Source: Streptomyces sp. NBC_01451 (GTDB lineage: Bacteria; Actinomycetota; Actinomycetes; Streptomycetales; Streptomycetaceae). Taken from it: DNA of 64,000 bases. The translations under genes were made by a program, and so were the position numbers. The stretch lies in NCBI RefSeq assembly GCF_036227485.1, contig NZ_CP109479.1, positions 3,472,001 to 3,536,000 on the forward strand, read 5' to 3'. This document shows, piece after piece, positions 45,734-54,733 of this stretch (positions are counted from its first letter, which is position 1; each line of letters opens with the position of its first letter). Under the pieces are notes generated by a model. That model ran no database searches and was not told where the DNA came from. It saw only the letters and a list, made by a program, of their open reading frames with translations.

Positions 45734-46618
45734 TCAGCCGGCGAGGATCTCACGCGCCAGCTTCGCCGTCTCGGTGGGCGTCTTGCCGACCTTGACACCG
45801 GCGGCCTCAAGGGCCTCCTTCTTCGCGGCAGCCGTGCCGGAGGAGCCGGAGACGATGGCACCGGCGTGGCCCATCGTCTTGCCCTCGGGCGCGGTGAACC
45901 CGGCGACGTAACCGACGACCGGCTTGGTCACGTTCTTCGCGATGAAGTCCGCGGCACGCTCCTCCGCGTCACCACCGATCTCACCGATCATCACGATCAG
46001 GTCGGTGTCGGGGTCCGCCTCGAACGCGGCCAGCGCGTCGATGTGCGTCGTGCCGATGACCGGGTCGCCACCGATGCCGACGGCCGACGAGAAGCCGATG
46101 TCCCGCAGCTCGTACATCATCTGGTACGTCAGCGTGCCGGACTTCGAGACCAGACCGATACGGCCCGGCTTGCTGATGTCGCCCGGGATGATGCCGGCGT
46201 TCGACTGGCCCGGAGTGATGAGACCGGGGCAGTTCGGGCCGACGATCCGGGTCTTGTTGCCCTTCGACTGCGCGTACGCCCAGAAGGCGGCGGAGTCGTG
46301 GACGGCGATGCCCTCGGTGATGACGACCGCGAGGGGGATCTCCGCGTCGATCGCCTCGACCACGGCGGCCTTGGAGAAGGCCGGCGGTACGAAGAGGACC
46401 GATACGTTCGCGCCAGTCTTCTCCATCGCCTCGGCGACCGTGCCGAAGACCGGGATCTCGGTGCCGTCGATGTCGACGGAGGTGCCCGCCTTGCGCGGGT
46501 TCACGCCACCGACGATGTTCGAGCCGTCCGCCAGCATGAGCTTGGTGTGCTTCATGCCCGTGGCACCGGTCATGCCCTGGACGATGATCTTGCTGTCCTT
46601 GTTCAGGAAGATAGCCAT
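45734..46618 (-). CDS. sucD: Succinyl-CoA ligase alpha subunit
   Basis: 294 aa. It binds CoA and carries the phosphohistidine intermediate. [13 protein letters not shown] at about 13-25 is the CoA-binding region, GPNCPG near 120, and [15 protein letters not shown] near 240-254 holds the active-site His. It lies 21 nt after sucC, same operon, forming the TCA-cycle enzyme with SucC. Confidence 0.96.
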   Translation of the reverse strand: MAIFLNKDSKIIVQGMTGATGMKHTKLMLADGSNIVGGVNPRKAGTSVDIDGTEIPVFGTVAEAMEKTGANVSVLFVPPAFSKAAVVEAIDAEIPLAVVITEGIAVHDSAAFWAYAQSKGNKTRIVGPNCPGLITPGQSNAGIIPGDISKPGRIGLVSKSGTLTYQMMYELRDIGFSSAVGIGGDPVIGTTHIDALAAFEADPDTDLIVMIGEIGGDAEERAADFIAKNVTKPVVGYVAGFTAPEGKTMGHAGAIVSGSSGTAAAKKEALEAAGVKVGKTPTETAKLAREILAG

Positions 46619-46639
46619 GGCTGTTCTGTCCCTCTTCCC

Positions 46640-47818
46640 TTACTTCGCAGCCGCGAGCTCGGCGGCCTTGTCGGCCGCGCCGTCCATGGTGTCCACGCGC
46701 TGGACCAGCGGGTGGTTGGCGTCGGTGAGGATCTTGCGCCCCAGCTCGGCGTTGTTGCCGTCGAGGCGGACGACGAGGGGCTTGGTGACTTCCTCGCCCC
46801 TGTCCGCGAGCAGCTGCAGCGCCTGCACGATGCCGTTGGCGACCTCGTCGCACGCGGTGATGCCGCCGAAGACGTTGACGAAGACCGACTTGACGTCGGG
46901 GTCGCCCAGGATGATCTCCAGGCCGTTCGCCATCACGGCCGCGGACGCGCCGCCGCCGATGTCGAGGAAGTTGGCGGGCTTGACCCCACCGTGCGCCTCA
47001 CCGGCGTACGCGACGACGTCGAGGGTGCTCATGACGAGACCCGCGCCGTTGCCGATGATGCCGACCTCACCGTCGAGCTTGACGTAGTTGAGGTTCTTGG
47101 CCTTCGCGGCGGCCTCAAGCGGGTTGGCCGCGTCCTTGTCCTCAAGGGCCTCGTGGTCCGGCTGGCGGAACTCGGCGTTCTCGTCCAGGGACACCTTGCC
47201 GTCTAGGGCGATGACCTTGCCGGAGGCGACCTTGGCGAGGGGGTTGACCTCGACGAGGAGGGCGTCCTCCTTGATGAAGGTGTCCCACAGGGTCACGAGG
47301 ATCTCGGCGACCTGCTCGGCGACCTCGGCCGGGAACTTCGCCTGGGCGACGATCTCGCGGGCCTTCTCGATGCTCACGCCCTCGTTGGCGTCGACCGGGA
47401 CCTTCGCGAGGGCCTCCGGGTTCTCCTCCGCGACGACCTCGATCTCCACGCCGCCCTGGACGGACGCCATGGCGAGGAACGTGCGGTTGGTGCGGTCGAG
47501 GAGGTACGAGACGTAGTACTCCTCGACGATCTCGGGCGCGGTCTCGGCGATCATCACCTTGTGGACCGTGTGGCCCTTGATGTCCATGCCGAGGATGTCC
47601 GTCGCGCGGGCGACGGCCTCGTCCGGGGTGGCGGCGAGCTTCACGCCGCCGGCCTTTCCACGCCCACCGACCTTCACCTGCGCCTTGACGACCGACTTGC
47701 CGCCCAGACGCTCAGTCGCAGCGCGCGCCGCCTCAGGCGTGTCGATGACTTCACCGGCCAGCACCGGTACACCGTGCTTGGCGAAGAGGTCCCTCGCCTG
47801 GTACTCGAACAGGTCCAC
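46640..47818 (-). CDS. sucC: Succinyl-CoA ligase beta subunit (ADP/GDP-forming)
   Basis: 392 aa. N-terminal ATP-grasp begins [36 protein letters not shown] near 45-62 is the nucleotide loop; LVEVNPLA near 200 and the C-terminal [18 protein letters not shown] near 315 are diagnostic. Start ATG 47818. First gene of sucC-sucD; its promoter lies in the 610-nt upstream region. Confidence 0.96.
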   Translation of the reverse strand: MDLFEYQARDLFAKHGVPVLAGEVIDTPEAARAATERLGGKSVVKAQVKVGGRGKAGGVKLAATPDEAVARATDILGMDIKGHTVHKVMIAETAPEIVEEYYVSYLLDRTNRTFLAMASVQGGVEIEVVAEENPEALAKVPVDANEGVSIEKAREIVAQAKFPAEVAEQVAEILVTLWDTFIKEDALLVEVNPLAKVASGKVIALDGKVSLDENAEFRQPDHEALEDKDAANPLEAAAKAKNLNYVKLDGEVGIIGNGAGLVMSTLDVVAYAGEAHGGVKPANFLDIGGGASAAVMANGLEIILGDPDVKSVFVNVFGGITACDEVANGIVQALQLLADRGEEVTKPLVVRLDGNNAELGRKILTDANHPLVQRVDTMDGAADKAAELAAAK

Positions 47819-48428
47819 GCGCGTCCGTCCCTATCAGTGATCTCGCGGTTCGTTGGATGCGTGGGCGTGCCGCGAAGGGCAACGTGACGTCCGCCGTGTC
47901 ACAAGGGTGGCGCACACGATGTCCGAGTGCGCGGCATGTCCGTCTCGCAGGTTATCGCCGCACCCCGCAGGTCCCTAAATCAGGAATCACACCTGAGCGG
48001 TGATACCTGTCACAGAGTGCCATTCACGGCCGATATTCGGCCCGCGAGAGGGGCGCAAAGACGCGTTACGAATGCATAGGGGCGCAAAGGTGAGGCCTCA
48101 CCGGGCTGGGGTGGGCCCGGTGAGGCCCCTGGAAGGCCCGCCAACGGCTTTGACGGTCCTCCGGCGACGGTTCCCCACCCCTGGGGGAGCCGCTCGCCGC
48201 TGCCCGCCGGGCACGCCCCGACCGGACCGATGGCATTCGGCCGTACAGGGGCTTTCCCGGCGGAGTCCGGAAGATCCGCACGTCAGGCGTGCGGAGGTCG
48301 GGTGCGCGGAGCTGGGCCAGGATGTGCGGAGGCCGAGATTCCGGCTGGCACTCCGTGCAGTCGTCGCGTGCCGTTCCGGCCCGACGGACGGTTTCGCGCA
48401 CGGCGACGGAACGGAGCGGACGCCCTGC
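47819..48428. other. Long intergenic region upstream of sucC
   Basis: 610 nt without a supported gene. It contains a 13-bp perfect hairpin (48094-48127, listed separately) and an 8-bp hairpin TCCGCACG/CGTGCGGA at 48275-48295. The part near 47930-48060 is relatively A+T-rich (AGGTCCCTAAATCAGGAATC) and probably holds the sucC promoter. No tRNA or known riboswitch fold was recognised. Confidence 0.5.
48094..48127. terminator. Perfect 13-bp hairpin between the LP-repeat gene and sucC
   Basis: GGCCTCACCGGGC (48094-48106) and GCCCGGTGAGGCC (48115-48127), loop 8 nt. Probably ends the transcript of the 48429-49346 gene before sucC; an attenuator role for sucC is less likely given its 276-nt distance. 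Confidence 0.7.
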
Positions 48429-49346
48429 CTAGGCGGGGCTTACGGGAATGTCCCGGTACCTGTTCCCGGCCTCGGCACCGGCGGCGACCGGGGCGACCCC
48501 CGGTACGAGGCACACCGGCGCCCGCTGGTTCAGCGCGACGGCATGTCCGTCGCCGTGCCCTCCGTGCCGGGGACCACCGGCGTCGACGACCGCCCGGTCA
48601 CCGAGCGCCCCATGAGACACCCCGTTGTCCGGCATGCCCCCGGGCACCCGACGCACAGCCGCCCCGGAGACGTCCACGCCATCCCGGTCACCGGCCGCCA
48701 CCACTCCACGGACGTCCACGGCCCCACCCGCACGACCGAGGAACCGAGGGCCGTAGGGCACTCCGTCCTGATGCGCCCCGGCAGCGGGCGTCGGCAGGGT
48801 CTTCTTCGGCAGCGAGGGGGCGGCCGGGGACGAGGGGGAAGTGGAAAGAGGGGGAAGGGAGGGGAGGGAGGGAGAGTCCGGAGAAGCAGGGACCGGAGAG
48901 TGAGGAGAAGAGGGTGCGGTAGGCAACGAGGGCACGCCCGGAAGCACGGGCGGCTCAGGGATCTCCGGAAGCACCGGAAGTGCCGGCAACTCGGGAAGTG
49001 CCGGAAGTGCCGGTAACGCGGGGAGTCCCGGAAGTTCGGGTAACGCGGGAACCGCGGGAAGCGTCGGCGGGGCAGGCAACGTCGGCGCCTGCGCCACGAC
49101 CTCCGCCAACTCCTCGGTCACGGCCGCCACCGGGCCACCGACCGGAGGCCCGACCCTCTCGGCCGTCGGCCGAACCACGTCGACCCGCACCGGTGGCGGG
49201 CCCTCCGCGGCATGCGCCCGCTCCCCGCAGAGGAACCCGAACACGAACAGGCCGCCGACCAGCACCGCCACCCGCAGCGCGCGCCGCCCCGCCGCCGTAC
49301 GCGTCACACGCACTACGGCAACGGACAGGGCGACTGGCCAGTTCAA
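48429..49346 (-). CDS. Probable secreted protein with Leu-Pro repeat region
   Basis: Up to 305 aa. The N-terminus holds a signal-like segment (RALRVAVLVGGLFVFGFLCG, then AHA) at about 24-47. Residues about 88-140 are a run of LPAL/LPEL units, followed by a Ser/Pro-rich stretch and a Gly/Val/Asp-rich C-terminus. Two TTA leucine codons lie in the repeat. The start is weak: TTG 49346 has no Shine-Dalgarno on its strand, and GTG 49313 or 49307 are alternatives. Third-position bias is weaker than in neighbours, so the frame is likely but not certain. Confidence 0.5.
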   Translation of the reverse strand: MNWPVALSVAVVRVTRTAAGRRALRVAVLVGGLFVFGFLCGERAHAAEGPPPVRVDVVRPTAERVGPPVGGPVAAVTEELAEVVAQAPTLPAPPTLPAVPALPELPGLPALPALPALPELPALPVLPEIPEPPVLPGVPSLPTAPSSPHSPVPASPDSPSLPSLPPLSTSPSSPAAPSLPKKTLPTPAAGAHQDGVPYGPRFLGRAGGAVDVRGVVAAGDRDGVDVSGAAVRRVPGGMPDNGVSHGALGDRAVVDAGGPRHGGHGDGHAVALNQRAPVCLVPGVAPVAAGAEAGNRYRDIPVSPA

Positions 49347-49562
49347 GAAGGAGGACTTTCCCGGGCGGCGTTACGACGACGGGCGTCAAGGAACCACGAG
49401 TGTCGAGGAACAACGAGGAGCAGGACAAGGCGGCGCCGATCCTGCACGGCCCTCCCGAGGTCGCGCAAGTCCCCCGTTCCCGATGCGCACTCATGTCCCT
49501 TTTGCCGACCGGAAGCCGCCCTCACGCCACTCGGTTCACTCAGCGCACTCGGGTCACTCGGG

Positions 49563-50738
49563 TCACTCGGTGTCGGGTATCGGCAGCGGGCGCTTCTCGA
49601 TGGCCGCGGCCATGATGTCCGGGAACAGGTCGGGAGTGCAGGCGAACGCCGGTGCTCCCAACGCCGCGAGTGCCGCCGCGTGCTCCCTGTCGTACGCCGG
49701 CGCCCCCTCGTCCGAGAGCGCGAGCAGCGTCACGAACTGCACCCCGGACGCCTTCATCGCGGCGACCCGCTTCAGCATCTCGTCGCGTATGCCTCCTTCG
49801 TAGAGGTCGCTGATCAGCACGACGACGGTCTCGGCGGGCCGGGTGATCTGCGACTGGCAGTACGCGAGCGCCCTGTTGATGTCCGTGCCACCGCCGAGCT
49901 GCGTACCGAACAGCACGTCCACCGGATCGTCGAGCTGGTCGGTGAGGTCGACGACCGCCGTGTCGAAGACGACGAGCCGGGTGTCGATCGACCGCATGGA
50001 CGCCAGCACCGCCCCGAACACCGACGCGTACACCACCGATGCCGCCATCGATCCCGACTGGTCGATGCAGAGGACGACCTCCTTCTTCACCGACTGGGAG
50101 GCGCGCCCGTACCCGATGAGCCGCTCCGGCACGATCGTGCGGTACTCCGGGAGGTAGTGCTTGAGGTTGGCCGAGATCGTACGGTTCCAGTCGATGTCGT
50201 GATGGCGCGGCCTGCTGATACGGGCACTGCGGTCCAGCGCACCGGTGAGCGTGGCCCGGGTCCGGCCGGCGAGCCGCTTCTCGAGATCCTCGACGACCTT
50301 GCGTACGACCGCTCTCGCCGTCTCCTTCGTCGTCTCCGGCATCGCCTTGTTGAGGGAGAGCAGCGTGCCGACGAGGTGGACGTCCGCCTCGACCGCCTCC
50401 AGCATCTCGGGCTCCAGCAGGAGCGCGGAGAGACCGAGCCGGTCGATGGCGTCCCGCTGCATGACCTGGACGACGGACGACGGGAAGTACGTCCGGATGT
50501 CACCGAGCCATCGTGCGACCGACGGCGCGGACGCCCCGAGCCCCGCCGAACGGTCCCGCCCCGGCCGGCCCCGGCCCCCGTCGTCCCTCCCGTAGAGCGC
50601 GGCGAGCGCGCCGTCCATCGCGGCGTCCTGTCCGGAGAGCGCACACCCGGTACCGTCCGCCGCGTCGCCCCCGAGCACGAGGCGCCACCGCCGCAACCGC
50701 TCCTGTGCCGGATCCGCCGACTCGGTCGCCGTCGTCAT
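49563..50738 (-). CDS. VWA (CoxE-type) metal-ion-dependent adhesion protein
   Basis: 391 aa. The C-terminal von Willebrand A domain (about 220-385) has a complete MIDAS: DQSGSMAAS near 228, the conserved Thr in GGGTDINRAL near 285, and ISDLYEGG near 308. The N-terminal half is helical (CoxE/YehP-like), with a histidine in RPRHHDIDWNRTI. ATGA overlap with DUF5682 shows coupling. Partner of the MoxR ATPase encoded upstream; such pairs work as metal- or protein-insertion chaperones. Confidence 0.88.
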   Translation of the reverse strand: MTTATESADPAQERLRRWRLVLGGDAADGTGCALSGQDAAMDGALAALYGRDDGGRGRPGRDRSAGLGASAPSVARWLGDIRTYFPSSVVQVMQRDAIDRLGLSALLLEPEMLEAVEADVHLVGTLLSLNKAMPETTKETARAVVRKVVEDLEKRLAGRTRATLTGALDRSARISRPRHHDIDWNRTISANLKHYLPEYRTIVPERLIGYGRASQSVKKEVVLCIDQSGSMAASVVYASVFGAVLASMRSIDTRLVVFDTAVVDLTDQLDDPVDVLFGTQLGGGTDINRALAYCQSQITRPAETVVVLISDLYEGGIRDEMLKRVAAMKASGVQFVTLLALSDEGAPAYDREHAAALAALGAPAFACTPDLFPDIMAAAIEKRPLPIPDTE

Positions 50739-53278
50739 GTCCCCACCCCCACAAGGTTGTTGTCGTCGACGCCCCCGTCACCCGCGTCCGACGGCCCCAG
50801 CAGCAGCCGCAGCACCGGCAACACGGCATCCGCCCGCCGGGCGTCGAGGCCGGGTGCGAACCCCGGCACACCGGCGGCGCCGGTCACCGCACTTCCCCCT
50901 TTCCCCGGGCCGCGCCGGACCAGTTCCCCCAGCGTTCTGCGCACCCCCGGCTCGTACACCGAGAACGTGCGCCTCAGCAGGGGCAGCACATCGGTGAACG
51001 CCTCCGCGGACACGCCGGTCAGCCAGGCGTCTACCAGCCCGAGCAGCCGCTCGTCGTGCACCAGGAGCATCCCGCCCCCGGAGCCGCCCCCGACGAACCC
51101 CTCGATCCACGCCGCCGCGTCCCCCGGCGCCGTCCCCGGCGACAGCACGAGCCCCACGAGGACCGCCGCCTCGTCCTGCGCCAGCTCCCCGTCGTCCAGC
51201 AGCAGCCGCACGGCCCGCCCGCGCACGACCCCGGCCACACTGTCCCGCGCGCACAACACCCGGAGCACGGAGTGCCAGCGGTGCCGCAGCTCGCTGTGCC
51301 GTCCCGGCGCGGGGACATCCTCGGCGGCGCTCGCGGGAGTGTCCTCGGGCTCGGAGTCCCTCACGGGGACCTCCGCGGCGGGGCCCGCGGAGACACCGCC
51401 CGGAGAGGCCCCCGCGGCAGCGCCACCAGCCGGAGCCGGAGCCGTGTTCGTGCCGGCGGCCTCGCCGAGCAGCCCCACCGCCCCGTGCACCGCGTCCACA
51501 TGGCGCCGCATTTCCTCGGCGGCCTCCGTGTCGAGCGCGGCGCAGGCCGGGGGCAGGCCGACGAAGACGCGCTCGGCGAGACCCGCCGCGACCTCGGCCA
51601 GCGCCCGGGTGTCCGTGCCGCGTACATCGCCGTAGCGCAGGGACCGGACCAGCGCCGGAAGTGCCTGGGCCAGGTGGCCCACGTCGGCGTCGAGGGCCGC
51701 GCGGTCGGCGAGGACCCGCATCACCACGGGGAGCGCGTCGGCCAGTTCGGCGAGCAGACAGCGCTCGGCGAGTCCGGTCACGTCGGCCAGTGAGCCCGCG
51801 CCGACGGCGTCGGCCTCCGCCCTGGCGGTCGCCGCCGAGAGCACGGTCGTCCCCCACACACCGGCCTCGGCGACCCGTACCGCCAGCTCCGGCTCCCACC
51901 TCAGGCGCCACGTCTCCCGGAAGGTACCGGTGCTGCCACGCGACGCCGCGGGCTCGCCCCAGCCGATCCCGAGCAGCCGCAGGCGGTGCAGCAGCCGGCT
52001 GCGCGCGGCGTCGGTCTCCTTGCGCAGATCGAGCTCCAGCTCCCTTTCCAGCGCCTCCGGTTTGAGCCGCAGCCGACGCTGAAGGCGCGTCAGGTCCCGT
52101 TGCAGGGGCACCGTGGGCGCCGACTCCGGTACCTCGCCCAGCACGTCTCCGACGACGAGCCGGTCCTGCACCAGGGCCAGCGGGACGTCCGAGCCCTCGC
52201 ACATCACCGCCCGCACGGCGTCGGTCGTCTCGGTGAGTCCCGGCAGCGGGCGCCCCCGCATCGCCGCGAGCGTCTCCGCCAGCCGCACCGCCTCGATGAC
52301 GTGCGCCGAGGAGACCATCCTGTCCTCGTCGCGCAGCAGCCCGGCCACCTTGGTCATCCACCGCTCGACCGGCCGGTCCCGCGCGCCGAACAGGTGCCCG
52401 TACCAGCCGGGCGAGTCGATGCCCGCCCCGTACCCGCTGGACCGCGCGAGCCTGCGGTGCGTCCACGGCACCCAGGTCACGTCCACCTTGACCTTGGCCA
52501 GCCCCTTCAGCAGCGCCCGGTCGGCGGCGACGGCGGTCTTCCGCCGCAACGCGGGCACATGCCAGGCGCCGCACACCACGGCCACCGCCGCGTCCCCGAA
52601 CTCCCTCTGTGCCGCCCGCATCTGGAGCCGCATGTACGCCTCCCGCACGGGATCCCGGTCGTGGCCCCCGGTCCCGTACACCTCACGCAGCGCGCCCATG
52701 GCCTCTTCGAGCGCCTCGAAGGGAGCGAACGCGTCCCCCTCCCCCGTCCCCCGGTGCTCGACGACGTCCTCCCACCAGCGCTCCGGATCGTCGTAACCAC
52801 CGGTCCTCGCGAGCACGGCGAGCGGATCGACCCGCAGATCGACGTCCGTGACCGTGTCCGTGCCGGACGCCGGACCATCGGTTCCGTCCCCCTCGCCCTC
52901 CGGCTCCCCGTCCTCCGCCACCTCCGCCGTCTCGTGCTCCCAGGCGAGTGTGTGCGTGGCGGGGAGGTCGATGAAGCGGACGGGGACCCCGTGTTCGAGG
53001 GCCCAGCGGATCGCCACCCACTCCGGGGAGAACTCGGCCAGCGGCCAGAACGCCGAGCGGCCGGGTTCGTCCACGGCGTGGGCCAGCAGGGCGACCGGTG
53101 GCCGCATGTCCTCGTCGGCGGCGAGCGGGACCAGGGCGTCGGCCTCGGGCGGCCCCTCGATCAGGACGACCGCCGGCCGCGCCGCCGCCAACGCGGCCCG
53201 CACCGCCCGCGCCGAACCGGGCCCGTGATGCCGCACACCGAGCAGCAACGGCCCGGTGCTCCGCCCGGCCTCGGTCAC
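50735..53278 (-). CDS. DUF5682 protein, TraB/EreA-superfamily-like N-terminus
   Basis: 847 aa from GTG 53278 (AGGAAGGGGG upstream; GTG 53299 possible). The N-terminus reads LGVRHHGPGSARAVRAAL then VVLIEGPPEAD, resembling the His- and Glu-containing core of the TIKI/TraB/EreA hydrolase-like superfamily. RFIDLP near 110 and YMRLQMRAAQREFGD near 220 fit that fold. The remaining 550 residues are helical with no named domain. It lies between the MoxR gene and the VWA gene in one coupled operon, so it is probably a substrate or effector of the module. Confidence 0.8.
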   Translation of the reverse strand: MTEAGRSTGPLLLGVRHHGPGSARAVRAALAAARPAVVLIEGPPEADALVPLAADEDMRPPVALLAHAVDEPGRSAFWPLAEFSPEWVAIRWALEHGVPVRFIDLPATHTLAWEHETAEVAEDGEPEGEGDGTDGPASGTDTVTDVDLRVDPLAVLARTGGYDDPERWWEDVVEHRGTGEGDAFAPFEALEEAMGALREVYGTGGHDRDPVREAYMRLQMRAAQREFGDAAVAVVCGAWHVPALRRKTAVAADRALLKGLAKVKVDVTWVPWTHRRLARSSGYGAGIDSPGWYGHLFGARDRPVERWMTKVAGLLRDEDRMVSSAHVIEAVRLAETLAAMRGRPLPGLTETTDAVRAVMCEGSDVPLALVQDRLVVGDVLGEVPESAPTVPLQRDLTRLQRRLRLKPEALERELELDLRKETDAARSRLLHRLRLLGIGWGEPAASRGSTGTFRETWRLRWEPELAVRVAEAGVWGTTVLSAATARAEADAVGAGSLADVTGLAERCLLAELADALPVVMRVLADRAALDADVGHLAQALPALVRSLRYGDVRGTDTRALAEVAAGLAERVFVGLPPACAALDTEAAEEMRRHVDAVHGAVGLLGEAAGTNTAPAPAGGAAAGASPGGVSAGPAAEVPVRDSEPEDTPASAAEDVPAPGRHSELRHRWHSVLRVLCARDSVAGVVRGRAVRLLLDDGELAQDEAAVLVGLVLSPGTAPGDAAAWIEGFVGGGSGGGMLLVHDERLLGLVDAWLTGVSAEAFTDVLPLLRRTFSVYEPGVRRTLGELVRRGPGKGGSAVTGAAGVPGFAPGLDARRADAVLPVLRLLLGPSDAGDGGVDDNNLVGVGT

Positions 53279-53424
53279 GATGCCCCCTTCCTTACCCACG
53301 TCGAGTCGTCGTCATCGACCGCTTCACTCACGCCACCGCCCCACACGGACACCGAACCGCCTCCCGCCGACATCCCGTACCCCCGTCCCCGTCCATCCGC
53401 GCCCCCACCCACGGCACGGCTCAT
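53275..53424 (-). CDS. Possible 49-aa Gly-rich microprotein linking MoxR and DUF5682 genes
   Basis: ATG 53424 overlaps the MoxR stop (ATGA), and its TGA overlaps the DUF5682 GTG (GTGA), so it fits exactly between the two genes. Sequence begins MSRAVGGGADGRGRG and ends DDDDSTWVRKGAS: a Gly-rich half, then an acidic patch. GAGG precedes the ATG. The double overlap is a pattern seen in real coupled Streptomyces genes, but the protein has no homologue I know, and it may only be a translational bridge. Confidence 0.45.
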   Translation of the reverse strand: MSRAVGGGADGRGRGYGMSAGGGSVSVWGGGVSEAVDDDDSTWVRKGAS

Positions 53425-54566
53425 GCGCTCGCCTCACGGCAGGCCCGGTAGAAGTCCTTCCAGCCGTCGCGTTCGCGGACCACCGCCTCCAGGTACTCCT
53501 GCCAGACGACCCGGTCGGCCGCCGGATCGCGGACGACGGCGCCGAGGATGCCCGCGGCGACGTCGGAGGCCCGCAGGACGCCGTCGCCGAAGTGGGCGGC
53601 CAGGGCCAGGCCGCTGGTGACCACCGAGATCGCCTCGGCGGTGGACAGCGTGCCGCTGGGCGACTTCAGCTTCGTCCGGCCGTCCGACGTGATCCCGTCG
53701 CGCAGTTCACGGAAGACGGTCACGACGCGACGGATCTCGTCGACACCGTCCGGCACGGCCGGCAGGTCGAGCGAGCGGCCGATCTGGTCGACCCGGCGCG
53801 AGACGATGTCCACCTCGGCGTCGGCGCTCTCCGGCAGCGGCAGCACGACCGTGTTGAAGCGGCGCCGCAGGGCGCTGGACAGCTCGTTGACCCCGCGGTC
53901 GCGGTCGTTGGCCGTCGCGATCAGGTTGAACCCGCGTACCGCCTGCACCTCCTGGCCCAACTCCGGTATCGGCAGGTTCTTCTCCGACAGGATCGTGATC
54001 AGCGTGTCCTGTACGTCGGCCGGAATACGGGTCAGTTCCTCGACACGGGCCGTCATCCCCTCCGCCATCGCCCGCATGACGGGGCTGGGCACGAGGGCCT
54101 CACGGCTCGGGCCGTGCGCGAGCAGCCGCGCGTAGTTCCAGCCGTACCGGATCGCCTCCTCCGGCGTGCCGGCCGTGCCCTGGACCAGCAGCGTCGAGTC
54201 GCCGCTGACCGCTGCCGCCAGGTGCTCGGACACCCAGGTCTTCGCCGTGCCGGGGACGCCGAGGAGCAGCAGGGCGCGGTCGGTCGCCAGGGTCGTGACG
54301 GCGACCTCGACGATGCGGCGCGGGCCCACGTACTTCGGGGTGATCACCGTGCCGTCGGGGAGGGTGCCGCCCTGCAGGTAGGTCGCGACGGCCCACGGCG
54401 ACAGTTTCCAGCGGGCCGGGCGCGGGCGGTCGTCCTGCGCGGCCAGCGCGGCGAGTTCGGCGGCGAAGGCGTCCTCGGCGTGCGGGCGCAGTTCCTCCGT
54501 GCCGTTCGCGTGCGCGGACTGCTCCTGACGCGGTTCGACGGATGTCGGTTCAGTGGAAACAGACAT
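53421..54566 (-). CDS. MoxR-family AAA ATPase
   Basis: 381 aa from ATG 54566, GGAGGGGG upstream. Walker A GVPGTAKTW near 95-103, a MoxR-type insert, sensor-1-like LIATANDRDRGVNEL near 210-224 and arginine-finger region SSALRRRFN near 226-234. The N-terminal 45 residues are a low-complexity extension. MoxR ATPases act with VWA proteins to remodel or load cofactors into target proteins. First gene of the minus-strand arm; a damage-type promoter element lies 54-76 nt upstream. Confidence 0.9.
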   Translation of the reverse strand: MSVSTEPTSVEPRQEQSAHANGTEELRPHAEDAFAAELAALAAQDDRPRPARWKLSPWAVATYLQGGTLPDGTVITPKYVGPRRIVEVAVTTLATDRALLLLGVPGTAKTWVSEHLAAAVSGDSTLLVQGTAGTPEEAIRYGWNYARLLAHGPSREALVPSPVMRAMAEGMTARVEELTRIPADVQDTLITILSEKNLPIPELGQEVQAVRGFNLIATANDRDRGVNELSSALRRRFNTVVLPLPESADAEVDIVSRRVDQIGRSLDLPAVPDGVDEIRRVVTVFRELRDGITSDGRTKLKSPSGTLSTAEAISVVTSGLALAAHFGDGVLRASDVAAGILGAVVRDPAADRVVWQEYLEAVVRERDGWKDFYRACREASA

Positions 54567-54619
54567 GGCTCGGTCCCCCTCCAGCTCGGCCGGTCTTGGC
54601 CCGTTCGGATCTGGTGTCC

Positions 54620-54642
54620 ACACTGCACCACGCCACTGACAA
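54620..54642 (-). promoter_or_regulatory. RecA-NDp/PafBC-like promoter element for the MoxR operon (imperfect)
   Basis: On the minus strand TTGTCAGTG (54642-54634), 8 nt, then CAGTGT (54625-54620). The consensus tTGTCRGtg-N8-TAnnnT is matched except that the -10 begins CA rather than TA. The MoxR start is 54 nt downstream of the -10. Confidence 0.55.
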
Positions 54643-54703
54643 TGCGCTCTGAGCTGCGGAAATACCATTTCTGGAGCCGAGTGGAGATCGTCGCGGGGGC
54701 CGA

Positions 54704-54726
54704 TTGTCAGTGCCGGGATCTACCTT
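54704..54726 (+). promoter_or_regulatory. RecA-NDp/PafBC-type DNA-damage promoter for the SWIM gene
   Basis: TTGTCAGTG (54704-54712), 8 nt, TACCTT (54721-54726): a full match to the SOS-independent damage-promoter consensus tTGTCRGtg-N8-TAnnnT known in Streptomyces and mycobacteria. Transcription would begin near 54733, at or one base before ATG 54734, so the mRNA is predicted to be leaderless. No Shine-Dalgarno is present, in keeping with this. Confidence 0.7.
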
Positions 54727-54733
54727 CGATGTC

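Noticed and set aside
48094..48127. Attenuator for sucC
   Set aside because: It is 276 nt upstream of the sucC start and directly downstream of another gene on the same strand, so a terminator is simpler.
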